The notes under the pieces were generated by a model. It was not told where the DNA came from and did no database searches. It saw only the letters and a list, made by a program, of their open reading frames with translations. A stretch of 64,000 nt of DNA from NCBI GenBank assembly GCA_951799445.1, contig OX637289.1, positions 5,299,321-5,363,320 of the forward strand. Reading direction: 5' to 3'. This DNA is from Pseudisothecium myosuroides (taxonomy: Eukaryota > Streptophyta > Bryopsida > Hypnales > Lembophyllaceae). Position 1 is the stretch's first letter. The number at the start of each line of letters is the position of its first letter. Below, one piece after another: positions 49,796-62,822 of this stretch. The position numbers and the translations under genes are program-made.

Positions 49796-49805
49796 TTTGG
49801 CGGGA
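49796..49805. promoter_or_regulatory. E2F-type site upstream of TOP3A
   Basis: TTTGGCGGGA, a classical E2F/DP core, lies about 430 bp upstream of the TOP3A ATG. E2F sites are common at genes for replication and recombination; the role here is inferred. Confidence 0.45.
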
Positions 49806-49995
49806 GAGACGCTTCAGTTCTTCGCTCTCCTGGTTTGCGGCGCAGTCCAATATCCGTCGGTGCATTTGATTGGATGATACCCTGTCTGGGCGGTCATCAA
49901 CCCGGGTGTCGTCAATAAGCTAAATTTCCTGTTTCATCCTATCTGGATGATTACCATCCAATCCACCCAATCCGTCTCGAAGGTGCTACCACTGC

Positions 49996-50613
49996 ACTGT
50001 ACAGTCGGGTACAACAATCTTACGATTTTTGCAGCCTTGAGATTTGGTAAACTTTGGGAGGCCGGTGTATGCTCAAAAATGAATGGAATTTCGAATTGTA
50101 AATTGCGTTGGAATCACACTCAAGTCTACTTTATCATCATTGCAAATACACATATGTAATTGAAAATCATACAAAAAGTTTGATGCTTTCTATACACTCT
50201 CTACCATCTAGTGTTGCCACCATTTGTGAAAATTACAACTAGTATTTAATGGACCATATTAGAAATGAGCCTTCACAATTGCTTTAGAGATACTTGATCT
50301 CATACCACTTGAACTACTTGTATGATTACTTTCTTCTTCTTCACCTAAATGCAAAAAAATTGTGACTATCTTCCAAAGAATCTCTATGAAATGAAAGATA
50401 GTGTACAAAAGGAATCCAAATTGTTGTATGGTTTTCAATTATTCATTTTTCACTTGTTATGAAGTTGAAGTGCACTTCATTACGTTTCCAATGCAATTTG
50501 CGGTTTCAAAATCGGATCATTTTTGAGCATGCTAGAGCTTCTTGAAGTTGATGAACTTTCTAATGAAACCTGACTTGAAAAAATCGTAAGATTGTTGTAC
50601 CCGACTGTACAGT
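49996..50613. mobile_element. Element with 35-bp inverted ends (ACTGTACAGTCGGG...)
   Basis: 49996-50030 and 50579-50613 are exact or nearly exact reverse complements, starting ACTGTACAGTCGGGTACAAC. About 550 bp of AT-rich DNA lies between them, with no transposase. Confidence 0.8.
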
Positions 50614-51180
50614 ACAGTACAGTTGGGGGACAAAAATTCTTGCCGTGTCTTTTTGTTCCTATACAAAGACCTCCATTTTCAAATGCCTATTTTTCACAAT
50701 TTTGATGCAATTCTTGCATCATTGCATTCCTCTTAGTCCCAATCATGCATATCAAATTTCATTTTCAAAAAAACAAATCTCCATTTTTGGTGAATTTTTT
50801 TATTTTTATTTTATGGTTTTATGTGATAATTCATTGAAAAACATTGATAATGAATTTTTTAAATTTGATTGCGAAGATATATGGGGAACATCCATACAAA
50901 CACCTTTCCTTCTACAAGCATCTCCAAAAAAGTTTCACAATTTTCTCTATAGAGATTTCAATGTTGGGGTGACATTGTTCTAATTTTGAAAAATAGATAT
51001 CTTTTTATTGTAATTAAATTTTGGCAAGGTAATTGCACCACCATGCTCAAATGTACAAAATAAGCTATGGTGTGAGGGTCAAATAGCAAAATCTATTTAT
51101 TTGAAAATGGGGCGTTTGTATGGAAAGAAATAGACAATGGCAATTTTTTTCGTCCCCCCACTATATTGTACAGTAGAGTA
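50605..51180. mobile_element. Adjacent element sharing the GTACAGTA border
   Basis: Left end GTACAGTTGGGGGACAAAAA and right end TTTTCGTCCCCCCACTATAT then TGTACAGTAGAGTAC are imperfect inverted repeats. It abuts the previous element across repeated GTACA units. Confidence 0.55.
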
Positions 51181-51439
51181 CAATATTACTTACTTATTCT
51201 GAGTGCTATATGATAAGTTATTTAGATGAAGCAACAAAAAAAATTTACACACATTTAGTGGTATTCACACTCAAAGGATTTGTGAAGTTAGAAGGGCAAT
51301 CCATTTGTGATTTGAAGTCTTTCTCCAAATATTAAAGTTTAAGTCAACATAGAAAGTCAAAAATGGGAATTTAGGATGAAAATCTTAATTGATAAGTTTA
51401 TCATGTAGAAATGAGAGGAGGTAGTTACCTTTGGAAAAG
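51181..51439. other. Short intergenic stretch
   Basis: No gene or repeat boundary seen. Confidence 0.3.
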
Positions 51440-52929
51440 CAACGATGCTAGAGTGTGAGCAAGGAGCGATGAGCATTGAGCAATGAGCGATTAGATTTAA
51501 ACACTCATAGTAAATATTTTTATTAAAAATAGACATGTTAGAGTAATTAATAGTGTTGTCAGACCCAAAATAGTCAAAACTATCAAATAGAAATTATTAA
51601 AAAAAATTAAAAATTAAAAATTTATTGCTAAAATAATTTAATTTAATTTTGTTATTTAGCATTCAAATGTTGTAGGTAGGGCCAAGAATGATAGCTTGGC
51701 CTCTTCCACAACATGAAAGGTACTACCATAGAAGTGATGTGTGAATGAATTTCATCCATGTCATCCATTCATTTTTTGAAATAATTGGAAAATAATTTTA
51801 AACATTTGGAGAATTAATGAATAGAAACAAAATATTTTTTATGTAGCAAACGGCTCATTGGTTTCAAGGAGACATTTCTTATTGCCAAAAGACCCTCTCT
51901 CTATAAATTTGGGGGTATTTAAAATATGATTTAAAAGAAAAAAAATTTAAAATTAAAATTAATTATTTTTTTTCAATTGACTTTTTTTGTCAATTCTTTT
52001 TAATCAATAAATGGCTCCTTGGATTCAAGGAGCGATTTCTAGTTGCTAAAGGCATCCTCCCTATATTAATTTGAGGAATATTTGAACTGCAATTTTTTTT
52101 TTTTTAAATTCATTTTTTTTTCAAAATTTTTTTTTCAATTTTTTTTAATTAAAAATTATAAAATATATAAAATATATAAAATATAAAATAATTTTTTTAT
52201 TAGGGCTCCTTGGATGCCAAGAAGTCCTTCCTTGGTGTCAAGAGAAGGCTCTTAATAAAAAAAGTTTAAAATTTTAAAAAATTAAAAGTTAATTTTTTTG
52301 AAATAAGAAAAATACTTCTTTTTTAAAGCAGCTCAAATTCCCTCCAAAATTAATATGGAGAGGGTGCCTCTAGCAACAAGAAATTGCTCCTCAGATCCAA
52401 GGAGCCGTCTACTGAAATTAAAAAAATATATATCGGGTTCTATTTTTTTGTTTTTTTCTTTAATGTTTTTGAAAACACAATTTTTTTTTGAAGAAAAGAA
52501 TTTTTGAAATTTTTTCTTTTCAATTATAGTTTGAATAACCCCGCAAATTAATAAAAGAAGGGTCTTTTGGCAACTTCTCTACCTTAGATTCAAGGTCCTT
52601 GGACATCAATCTTCATCTTAAAACAACTAAGTTTTTAGTTCCATTCAATAGACATCCATCATACAATGCAACAAACAACAAATGTATTTCATCCAACAAA
52701 GTGAGCTATAAAAAATTCATCAAAATCCATTCATCCCCATTCATCTCCATCTATCCTCTTTAGATTTATTTATAGCCATAAGTGTTTACTTTAAACCATG
52801 GATATAGGCATCTTCTAGTGAAAAGTTTTAAATTTTTCACAAGAATTTCTAAAAATTGTCATTGTTTACCGCTCATTGCTGGTTGTTCAATGCTCAACGC
52901 TCGTCGCTTGCTGCTCATATTTTAGCAAC
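51440..52929. mobile_element. Foldback element with GAGC-rich inverted ends
   Basis: The left arm 51440-51493 (GCGATGAGCATTGAGCAATG in part) and right arm 52867-52929 (CATTGCTGGTTGTTCAATGC, GCTCAACGCTCG in part) are inverted. Inside, blocks of the type GGCTCCTTGGATTCAAGGAG recur in both orientations (about 51850, 52010, 52200, 52380). AT-rich between; no coding frame. Confidence 0.55.
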
Positions 52930-52993
52930 CCTATCTGCTTGGGCACTAAGAACTACCGCTATAATTAGCTTTGAAATGGACATGAAGTGGTTT

Positions 52994-55323
52994 TTAATCT
53001 GTAAAGGACCACCATGTTAATTTTGGCAATATAAAATTTTTGAACAAGTACATGTGACTAGAGATTTGCATAATTTAGGTTGAAATTTTAATAGAAGGTG
53101 GTGATGAAAAAAATCTTTCATGTGCACAAAAATTCAGGACATTTGGAAATAGGAGTCAAAAATTATGGCCAAGTCTGTTACTTTTTTCGCCAACCGGGTA
53201 GTTTGGGCAGATTAAAAAAAATCACTATTTTCAAAAACAAAAATTTGAAATTGGTTTTCTAGAGTTATATATATATGTGGAAAGCTTTGAATCATTCCAT
53301 TTTGATCAATGAGGCAAAATTTATTAGAAGTTTTTGTTTGTAGACAATTATGGATTCTCTACTCTAAAATAAACTTTGAAGTCCTTTCTTTTACTCAATT
53401 TTCAATATTTTTTGAAAAAAATAAAATCATAGGTCGTAGATTGTTTATTAGAACATTGCAACCATTGGGATTGGCATTTTCCAATTCCATAACTCAATTA
53501 TTAACAATTTTGTATTTTGAATCATTCTCTATTTTTTTTACTTACTAATTTTTTCCTATAAGTTGTATAGTGGGGTACCATTCAAAATCGCGTTTTTGCA
53601 TTCGCAGGGAAAGAAATTTCAGTGCTGCCAACTTTGATAACCTCCCAAGGGCTGAAAAATTGCTTTTTTAACATAAATTTTTTTGTACAAGAATATCTTC
53701 ATGTTAATAATATGTGTATCAAATTTCAAGGTCAAAATATTCACCAAAAAAAAGATATTCAAAGTCTACCAACAAGTGTAGCGGTGAGAAAATTTTCATT
53801 GCTACCTACTTTAACGCCCTCTCGAGAGCTGAAATATTTTTATTTTACCATGGATTTTTTGTCATGAGATCATCTCTATGTTGATAATATATTTACGAAA
53901 TTTCAAGGTCAAAAGATTCACACAAAGAATATATATTTGAAATCTACCAACATGTGTAGTTGTGAGAAACAATTTCACTACTACCAACTTTGACACTATT
54001 CCAAGGGTTTAAAAATTGTTTATTTACCTTGAAATTTTTATTGTGAAATCATCTCTATATTAATAACATGTGTGCCAAATTTCAAGTTCAGAAGATTCAC
54101 ACAAAAAAAGATATGTTAATTCTACCAACATGTGTAGTTGTGAGAGCAATTTTTTCAGCCCTTGGAATAGTGTCATTTTTTGGGTAAATTTTCACATGGA
54201 TGTAGAAAGTCATTCTCACAACTACACATGTTGGTAGAATTAGAATACCTTTTTTTTGGTAAACCTTTTGACCTCAAAATCTGGCATACATTTTATCAAT
54301 ATATAGAGATGATCTCTTGCCAAAAATTTCATGGTAAAATGTTTTTTTTCCAGCACTTGGGATCGTGTCAAAGTTGGTAGTAGTGAAATTTTTCTCACAG
54401 CTATGCACGTTGGTAGAATTAGCATATCTTTTTTTGTGTGAATCTTCTGAACTTGAAATTTGGCACACATGTTATTAATATAGAGATGATTTCACAATAA
54501 AAATTTCAAGGTAAATAAACAATTTTTAAACGCTTGGAATAGTGTCAAAGTTGGTAGTAGTGAAATTGTTTCTCACAACTACACATGTTGGTAGATTTCA
54601 AATATATATTCTTTGTGTGAATCTTTTGACCTTGAAATTTGGTAAATATATTATCAACATAGAGATGATCTCATGACAAAAATTCCATGGTAAAATAAAA
54701 ATATTTCAGCTCTCAAGAAGGCGTTAAAGTAGGCAGCAGTGAAAATTTTCTCACCGCTACACTTGTTGGTAGACTTTGAATACCTTTTTTTTGGTGACCT
54801 TGATTTTTGATATTCATGATATTAACATGAAGGTATTCTTGTACAAAAAATTTTATGGTAAAAAAGCAATTTTTTAGCCCTTGGGAGGTTATCAAAGTTG
54901 GCAGCACTAAAATTTCTTTCCCTGCGAATGCAAAAATGCAATTTTGAATGGTACCCCAATGTACAATTTCAAATGATGTGAAATTTTTCAAGTATGTTAG
55001 CCAACTTGTCTAGAAAAAAGAACCCATAGAAGAAACACCATTTTGAACATTTTTTCATAGAAAAGTGAGCTTGTGAAGTGTAGCTGCCTTTTTTTTCGTA
55101 GGGCCCAAAAAATGATTTCAGTGAATTTAAATGCTTATATCTTTCAATGCATGCGGGTGAAATTTCTGGAATTTTACCACATGTTTTCAAGTGAGCATAC
55201 TACAAGATCGTACGGTTGCTTGTTTTCTAAAATGTTTTTTTTCCAAAATTTGGTACTTGTACTAGAAATGGCAATTTTTAAGCGTTTTCGGTGAAAACAT
55301 AGTCATGGAACTTTAGGGGTTAA
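52994..55323 (+). mobile_element. TTAA-flanked element, copy E, carrying a 1.4-kb hairpin
   Basis: The left end is decayed (TTAATCTGTAAAGGACCACC) but aligns with copy C through GTGACTAGAGATTT and TTTTAATAGAAGGTGG. The right end is ACTTTAGGGGTTAA. It is 2.3 kb against 0.92 kb for its relatives because of the internal inverted repeat at 53563-54968. Confidence 0.65.
53563..54968. repeat. Large inverted repeat built of ~180-bp tandem units
   Basis: The left arm starts GGGGTACCATTCAAAAT and the right arm ends ATTTTGAATGGTACCCC, meeting near 54180. Each arm holds about three diverged units spaced roughly 180 bp, marked by ACATGTGTAGTTGTGAGA and CCAACTTTGA(C/T)A. The left-arm units mirror those of the right arm. 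Confidence 0.85.
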
Positions 55324-58087
55324 ATGGACCTTCTATAGTCATTGAATGGATCAAGGAAAAAAAAATTATTTATTGCAAGAGCCAATTATTCTCCTTATTT
55401 TCCCATTTCTCTCTTGAAGTTGCAAATGAACGGTTTATGGAAGACCTAGGGTCATGAATAGGGGCCTATGACACATCTCGGTTGAAAATTCATAAGTAAT
55501 TCAAAAATGCGCATAGATGATTGGTGTGTGTGTTGTTAGTGGGGGGATGAAAGAGACAACATTTGTTAGAGCATTTGCAATGGAATTAGCATCCAAGACG
55601 GTAGGGGTAATAAAAGATCAACTCCAAAGACACCCCTCCAATGTAATCGGCATTGATCTTGAATCTTTATTCCCAGGCCCCATCATTATCCTTCCCAAAC
55701 TAGACAAATTGGCAAAAATATGAAAGGCCTACAATTTGGCTTACAATACAAAAACTCAGTATTGTCATAACTTTTCCTATATTATTATGTATGTACATAA
55801 CTTATCAAAATGCTTATGTACTTATGTACATGAAGGACAAGTTCCATAGTCTTTTTACTAAATAATTATTTATTTAAAAAAACAAAATGTTTGGCATATG
55901 CATAATATAAATTTGCGATAATAATTTTTAGTATACAAAAATTATGTTTTTTGAAAACATAACTTATCAAAATGCTTGGCATCTTTCTTTTCCACCAAAT
56001 GTAGCCTACAACTACGGTATGAGGTAGGACTATAAAAATTCAAGAATTGAGCAATCGTATTGATAGAGAGCTAAAATTGATCTTCAAGGCTTTAAACTAA
56101 GAATGGTGACTAAAATGGTTTCCACTTAGAAGCCTTTATTTTAGTCTAAGCCTAAAAGCAAATTACTCCAATTTATTTTTCATTCATCTATAAAACAACT
56201 AGATTGGGACCTATAGCTTTGCCAATAAAATAGGAGAAAATTAACCAAATCCCTCATTACAATTGAAGATAACTACAATACTTGCTCAAATCAGGTATTG
56301 CATTCTGTAAACATCAATTATTAAGATAATCTACTTGGGTGAGTGCAAGAAACTGACTAGTCGATTCTGTTGTGTTTTGATAGTACTCATCATTTTTTTT
56401 CTTCAGTACTTTTAAAAAAAATTATAATTTTTAAAAAATAAAAAAAATATGGCCAATGTATATACCTTTAAGATGAAGGTAAACAACAAAGAAAACTCAT
56501 TAAAAAATTCTCTAAGTAGGAGAACTAGAAAAGTGCCAAATCTCAAGAAAATGGATACTTTGATATTTTAATTAGTAGAAAATAGAATAAAAAAGTAAAC
56601 ACATAAAATAAATAATTTCCATTTGTAAGAATTCTGTGGAGATGGTCATTCACCCAAGAAAACTCCGAAATAATATTTTATATGTTACAAAATGCAAGCA
56701 AAAAGAAGCGCAATTTGTGGACTTCCACACCACACACAATAAAATATTTTTAGAATTCCTTTGGACGGTACATACAAATCTACTAGAAGATCATCCCCTC
56801 TAAATTTCAGCTCAAAATTCATTTCTTGGGGTACTAAATAGTACTAAAAAACTCCAAATTGGTAGTGTGACATAAAATTGGGGGCTATTTATAGACAATA
56901 AACTAATTTTGAAAATTACAAAAGTTAAACAAGGTGTATAATAGCGATGAGTACCTTACCTATAAATCTTGAGTCATTTGGAGCAAAAACGCAAAAATTA
57001 TGGCCAAAAAACAAATCAAAACACAAGATGTGACGCTACATAATATAGGTGTTTCTTGCATTCACCCATTTATAGTTTTGTTTGCAAGTTTCATTTTTTT
57101 TTAATTTTAAACTTATGTAATTTAAATCACCTCTCAAGTGTTCCTCTACTTATCTCATGTAAATATAAATAGTAGATTTGAAACAAAAATTAGACAATCC
57201 TTCAATTTCAATTTGTACGCAAGATTTTGTACAAGTGAATTGAATTTTTGAATATAAACTGCAACTTGCATGAAACATTCTACACATGGGAAAGCATACA
57301 TTTTAAAAGTGTAGTGAATACAATGATAATTAGTAATGTCTCTAAACTCATAACAATGGTGGAACTAAAAGAAAATGCTAAATACACAAGGGTTGCTATT
57401 AAGTGAGCATAGGAGCATGAGCTCGTGAGCCCAGAAGACTATACACCTATATTATAGGTGTCTATATTATAGAAACCTTCTATGATTATAGTGTAATTAT
57501 ATTATAGATACCTATATTATAGGTGTTTATATTACAAGCACCTTCATTGGTTGTAGGATATCCACTTAAATATATGCTCAAGGCTCACATGCTTGCATTT
57601 TCATGCTCACACACTAGCACCCTTGCTAAATACACCACATATAATCACATTTTCAATCTCCATCTTTGCAAATGTTTGCAAACCAATAAAAATGATTTGA
57701 CATCACATTTTTAAAAAGGAACTTGCCAAACAAGGAATTTCATAATATAATCTAACATTAAATGAAAAACAATTGAAATCTACTCTACAAAAGTTGAAAA
57801 GTCAGAATGCTCTTGAATATGGCAGTTCAATCTATACCAAGTGGTTGCAAAACTTGTAGTCCTATAGACTTTAGCCTAATAAAATATATTTGATTCCATA
57901 GAAAAGAAATCAACTTATTTTTGATGAAAACTAACATTAATCTTTGAAAAAAACTTATAATAAACTCAAACGATAATGAAAAAAAAACATGTTTGTCATT
58001 TTAAGTCATTAGACACACTTAGTGATGTCTACATCATGATATACATCATATTCTAATAAAATGTCTAGATGTTCCCTGCTTAGCACT
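55324..58087. other. Intergenic between repeats and the Roco gene
   Basis: AT-rich without a supported gene. A 68-codon open frame at 55517-55723 is unrecognised. CATAACTTATCAAAATGCTT occurs twice (about 55797 and 55960). Confidence 0.4.
57387..57625. mobile_element. Short element with CAAGGGTTGCTA-type ends
   Basis: The left arm CAAGGGTTGCTATTAAGTGA continues with repeated GAGCAT motifs. The right arm CATGCTCACACACTAGCACC then CTTG is its inverted partner. The centre holds repeated CCTATATTATAGGTGT units. Confidence 0.55.
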
Positions 58088-61000
58088 CTATTTCAATTCA
58101 TCAATTTCATTCTGATCCCTTGAAATGCATTCATCACAAATCCAACCTACGGATCCCCTCACTCCTCTATATCTAACCTTCCTCAATTTAAATTTACTAT
58201 AAAACTCTCTCTTACTTTGGCATTGCGGCTCCAAAAAATCTCGCAGCCACCTCTGAGCTTCAACATTTGATCCATCATCAATCAAGATCCTTGACTGGCC
58301 TCTCAAATTATCTGGCAAGGATTCCAAAGTGGCCGTAGGAATTTGGTAATCCAATAGCCCAGGAGTGTCAAGAATCAAGGCTGTAAAGCTACCACCATCA
58401 CTAAAATTGGGAACCATTGCACCCATCCCACAAGCAACATGTGCACCAATCTTTGTCAATATGGTGACTATCTTCAACCCCCACACTAACATGGCAAGAA
58501 ACCTCTTTGTGCGTTCCGTTCCAAAATTGACCATACAACCTTCTTGGCTTGAAACCTCATGGAATCCATGTCTACTTTCACACATAAGGTGAAGTTGGAT
58601 ATTGTCAAGATCAGGCACCCATCTTGTCAAAAGCTTTCTTTTTCCAATTTCACAAAGATAAGCTAGCCTTGGAATTTGTGATTTTTGCATCTCCACAGAG
58701 AATTTCATCAAATCGTCAATCCTTGAACACACCTTGTGCAATAACTCCCCTTGCATGTTCTTGATGCCACGTTCTAATCTTTGAATCAATTCCACCACAT
58801 CATCCAATTTTGACATTGTCTCCTTGTGTTGTTCACGATTCTCCCGTATTAAATGGTCTATCTTGTCATCCAAGGGTCCATACAAGAGTTTTTGAGGCAT
58901 TCGCCAAAGTGAAGTAGTTGATAGAGCATTCTTCTCATTGCACTTGGAAGGATCATTTTGAATCAAAGTATTCAAAGACTGGATCTCCTTGAGGTACTCT
59001 AAAAGATGATGTGACCTCCTTTCCAAAAGCTTTTTCCATGCCAAGTCTCCTAGTAATGTCTTCACCTTGTTGAACCCCACACCCAAGCCTTCACATGACT
59101 TCCAATTATGTGTAGCATCTGCATTATTGTTGATAACCTCCAATTCTAGATCTTTCATGTGAACAAGTTGACTTTTGCGATGCTTAGGATGAAGCAACTT
59201 TTCCACACATGCAGGTCGCAAAATGTAATCCTCTAAAAGGACGCCGGGACAACCCAATGTGGGATCGCTTTGATGATGTTTGATGTGCATGAGTATTCCA
59301 TTTTCAAGAAATTCCATCACATTATCTTGACATTGATGGGATCGTAAAAGGATGTCAATATCACCATCATTGAACTGGAGAATGGCTTCAATTCCTTCAC
59401 TAATGAATTTAATAACATCTTGAAATACCTCATAAGTGTCTTGAGCATTTTTGGTTTGAAGCATTTTGAAGAAAGAAACCTGCACAACATGTCAACAAAT
59501 GAATTGTAAATAATAGAGATTAAAGACAATGTACAATCCTAGGCCTCCAGATCATGTACTTCATGATTTGCTTTAAAATCCAAATATGATATTTATAAAT
59601 CTAATATTTATACTAAATCAAAAGAAATCTAGCACATTTGGATCCACTCAAAAATATCTAGATTTGCTAATATTAGCAAGAATATCATTGTAATAGGATG
59701 GTGTACTTAATATTTTACACTAGAACAACAATACACAATAACAAGTCATTTTAAAACATGTAAGCACCATAATTTCCTGAATTTTAAGCATCAAAGTATC
59801 ATAGGAATCCAAAATTCACCTGAAGACGTGTGAAGAAGCCTGGAGTCAACATTGTCTTGGTCCCATCCTTGCAGGCCAATCTTTTTCCAACATATGTAAA
59901 GCTTGTTGCTTCATCGTGCCTAGACCAACTCAAGTTATTGAGCTTGTTTTTCAACGTTGATGGAATCATAATGTGATGAGCATCTTGCTCATAGCATATA
60001 CATAGTTTGACCATCATGCTCAAGATGTCATCAACTTGCTCCTCCATGTCTCCTTGGCCTTCAATAAGTTTCAATATAAGACGCCTCACATGGTCAATGG
60101 ATATGATCCCATTTGATGAAACCATGTCCAAGCTAGGACCCTCGATTGTGCATTGGTGTAGGAATTGTCCAATGATGTTGTGACAAAACCAATGGGGATT
60201 TGTAATGACAACTCCTTCTTGCTCATTGTAGATGATGTGCCCTCCATCATTCAACGATATAGCTACAAACTCCTTCCGCCTTTGAGCAAGCTCCTCATCC
60301 ACAGCATTCAACTCCTCCACTTCCTTGCACATGCCTTCACAAAATTCGTCCCATTTCAACAACGGATGTTTTGATTTGTCTGCATTCCAAGATGCCACTG
60401 AACGTTGTACTTCTTCACATGCACGTATGGTTTTGGGCAATCTCTCCAACAATTGCTTCAAGTGTGATTTGGTGAAATCAAACACACTATGTGCATGGGA
60501 TACATCTCTACCATCCACCTTGAATACAGACTTGTCTTCATCAAATTCAAGGGCCTCTTGGAATTGAGATTTCAATTCCAAGACCACATCATCAATGCGT
60601 GTTGCCAATGCATGATCATCCTTCCAATAGTCAAAGTGCGTCATAATTATGGACACATGCGGGCAAAATGAAAGTGATCGCCTTGTATTGGAAGTAATGA
60701 GTCGCAACCAAGACTCAAGTTCAACTTTTATACTTGAGAGCCTACGTCCTCGATAGAGATTAGATTGTTCCATGGAAATGATGGGATTGCACATGAGCAA
60801 AAACATTGAACAACTTCCATCGGCTGATAGATTGGGCATCACTAGCTCATGGAAAGAATGATAGTCGGTTTGACCCGCCATGTCCCAAATGGTAATGCCA
60901 ATGTCATCACATATAACAGTGTCGACTTCAATGCCATGCGTACGATCAAGTTGAATGTCCTTCATCAACAATTTTGGAGGAGTATTTGATGGTTTGAAAG

Positions 61001-62807
61001 CTTTCTTTATTTTTTCTCGCACTCTTGAACGTTTTGGAATTTCGTCTTTTCTTCTAAATTCCTTCAATTCCTTCATCGACATTCGCAATCTTGTTTTACC
61101 TGCAAAGAAGCAACGGACTAGGTTAAAATAGCTAAGGTTTGAACATAATATTCATACATTTGTCACATCACTCATACGATATTGAAGATGTTTGATTAGA
61201 TCTTGAAATGCTGATGCATTACATGACCAATATTTAATCAAAACATTATTTGTCAAAGTACACCTAAATCCTTCCTTTTGTGTTTATTCTAATGACTTTA
61301 ATTAAAACTAGAGTGAAGATCACTTCGTTCATTTAATAGAATGGATATTCTACAACACTAGACTTTACTTTTGTCGCAAGTTCATGTAGCTGAAATGTCA
61401 TATGAAACTGTTCTAGTTCAAAGTTTCATCACAAAGTTTAAGTTTTATATTTCAAACTTTGGTTCATTTAAAAATGAGTGAACTTGACAACTAGTGTTGT
61501 TTTTTCAACACATTAGGAATATGTGTTGAAGGTGCCAAAAAAAGATTGAATGTAAAGAAATAGCATACATATTCTCATTTTTTTAATAAGTATTGAATGG
61601 AAGGATATGAAGAAAGAAAAGGCAACTAAACTTGTCAATAATTTTTGTACAAAATTGAAAATATTAATGATTTGAGACATGAGGATGGTTTAGTAAGCAA
61701 TTCCTGTCTTATGCATTTATGCATGTATAAAAATCTCAAGTGAAAATTGTATCCAAATAAAACACTTCGATTTAATATTTTTGACCACAAGTTCTTGACT
61801 ACAAAACAGAAATGTTTATTATAATTCATTGAAATCATCAAAAGCTCTTCAAGACTTTAGAGGTTAAACAAATGTTGGTTGCTATATTTATGAACAATTG
61901 AAGGAACTAATTTGCATATCCCATATGAAATGGTTCTCAAAATGGTTTGTATACTTACAAAAAAAGTTATAACTAATTGAAAATTTAGATTTTATTAACA
62001 AATTTTAAATATGTTGAGGTAAGAGTAACACACTTGTGTAAAATGGTTTTTAAAAATCCAATTCAAATTTAATGATGAGAATTAAATGAACTTTTAATGC
62101 AATTTTTTTTTCAAGATTCTTTGTTCTTGAGTATGTGGAACAAAAATCCATTTTCAAATTTTGTGGTAAAAAACTCATGAATTTTTATTGAGTGAAGTAT
62201 GATGCTAAATTTTTTTTTTAACAATACATTCCAAAAGTATCTAAGAGTTTGTAGAAAAATGAATAGTTATATAGTACACCGGGATAGTACATTTACAAAT
62301 AATTTTTCTTGATTTGTTGGGAGATTTTTGGAGTGATATCTAAAAAACCTAAGTATTGGAAGTCATATTTCAATCAATAATATATAACTCGTTCACTCAA
62401 GTTTTAGAATTCATAAAACTTTGACCATATATTCCAATAGGATTTCTCATTTATCTTAGTAAAGAATCTTGAAAATATTGTAATTGTGTTAAAAGTTTTT
62501 TTAAATATAGAAAGTATTTTATTTAAATATCTTACTTGTACTTCAACATGTCTAAAATTTGTTGAAAAAAAATCTAAATTCTCTATTAGTTATGGCAATT
62601 TTTGAGATATATGAAAACATATGAGAGCCTCTATACTTGAATATCCATTTTTATTTTAAAAAGCAATTAATAAAAATCAATCATAAACTATTTGCAAGGT
62701 AAAAATTGAGTATATAAACTACAAAATATTCAGTGTAAATGTGACTTACCAGCATATGTATTTCCACACAAAAACACTCGCCCAGATGTCGGTTTCACAT
62801 TTGCCAT
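58088..62807 (-). CDS. Roco-family Roc-COR GTPase (TORNADO1-like)
   Basis: Exons 62807-62750, 61099-59820 and 59479-58088 give 2730 nt and 909 residues from the first ATG. The Roc (Ras-of-complex) domain has a P-loop GNTYAGKT (15-22), switch I THGIEV (73-78), a G3 motif WDMAGQ (91-96) and a G4-like THFD (173-176). The COR dimerisation region follows (about 230-450; e.g. NPHWFCHNIIGQF). The last exon adds about 460 residues with a predicted coiled coil (DDKIDHLIRENREQHKETM and on) and a terminal CDECI motif; no kinase domain is seen. Plant Roco proteins such as TRN1 place LRRs before Roc. Here an LRR frame lies directly upstream, separated by one TAG and 15 nt in the same frame. This could therefore be the rear part of one LRR-Roc-COR gene or a separate gene starting at this ATG. 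Confidence 0.85.
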
Positions 62808-62822
62808 GCCTTGTACAATACT

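Noticed and set aside
55517..55723. 68-codon plus-strand frame as a gene
   Set aside because: No recognisable family, no exon partners, and repeat-rich surroundings.
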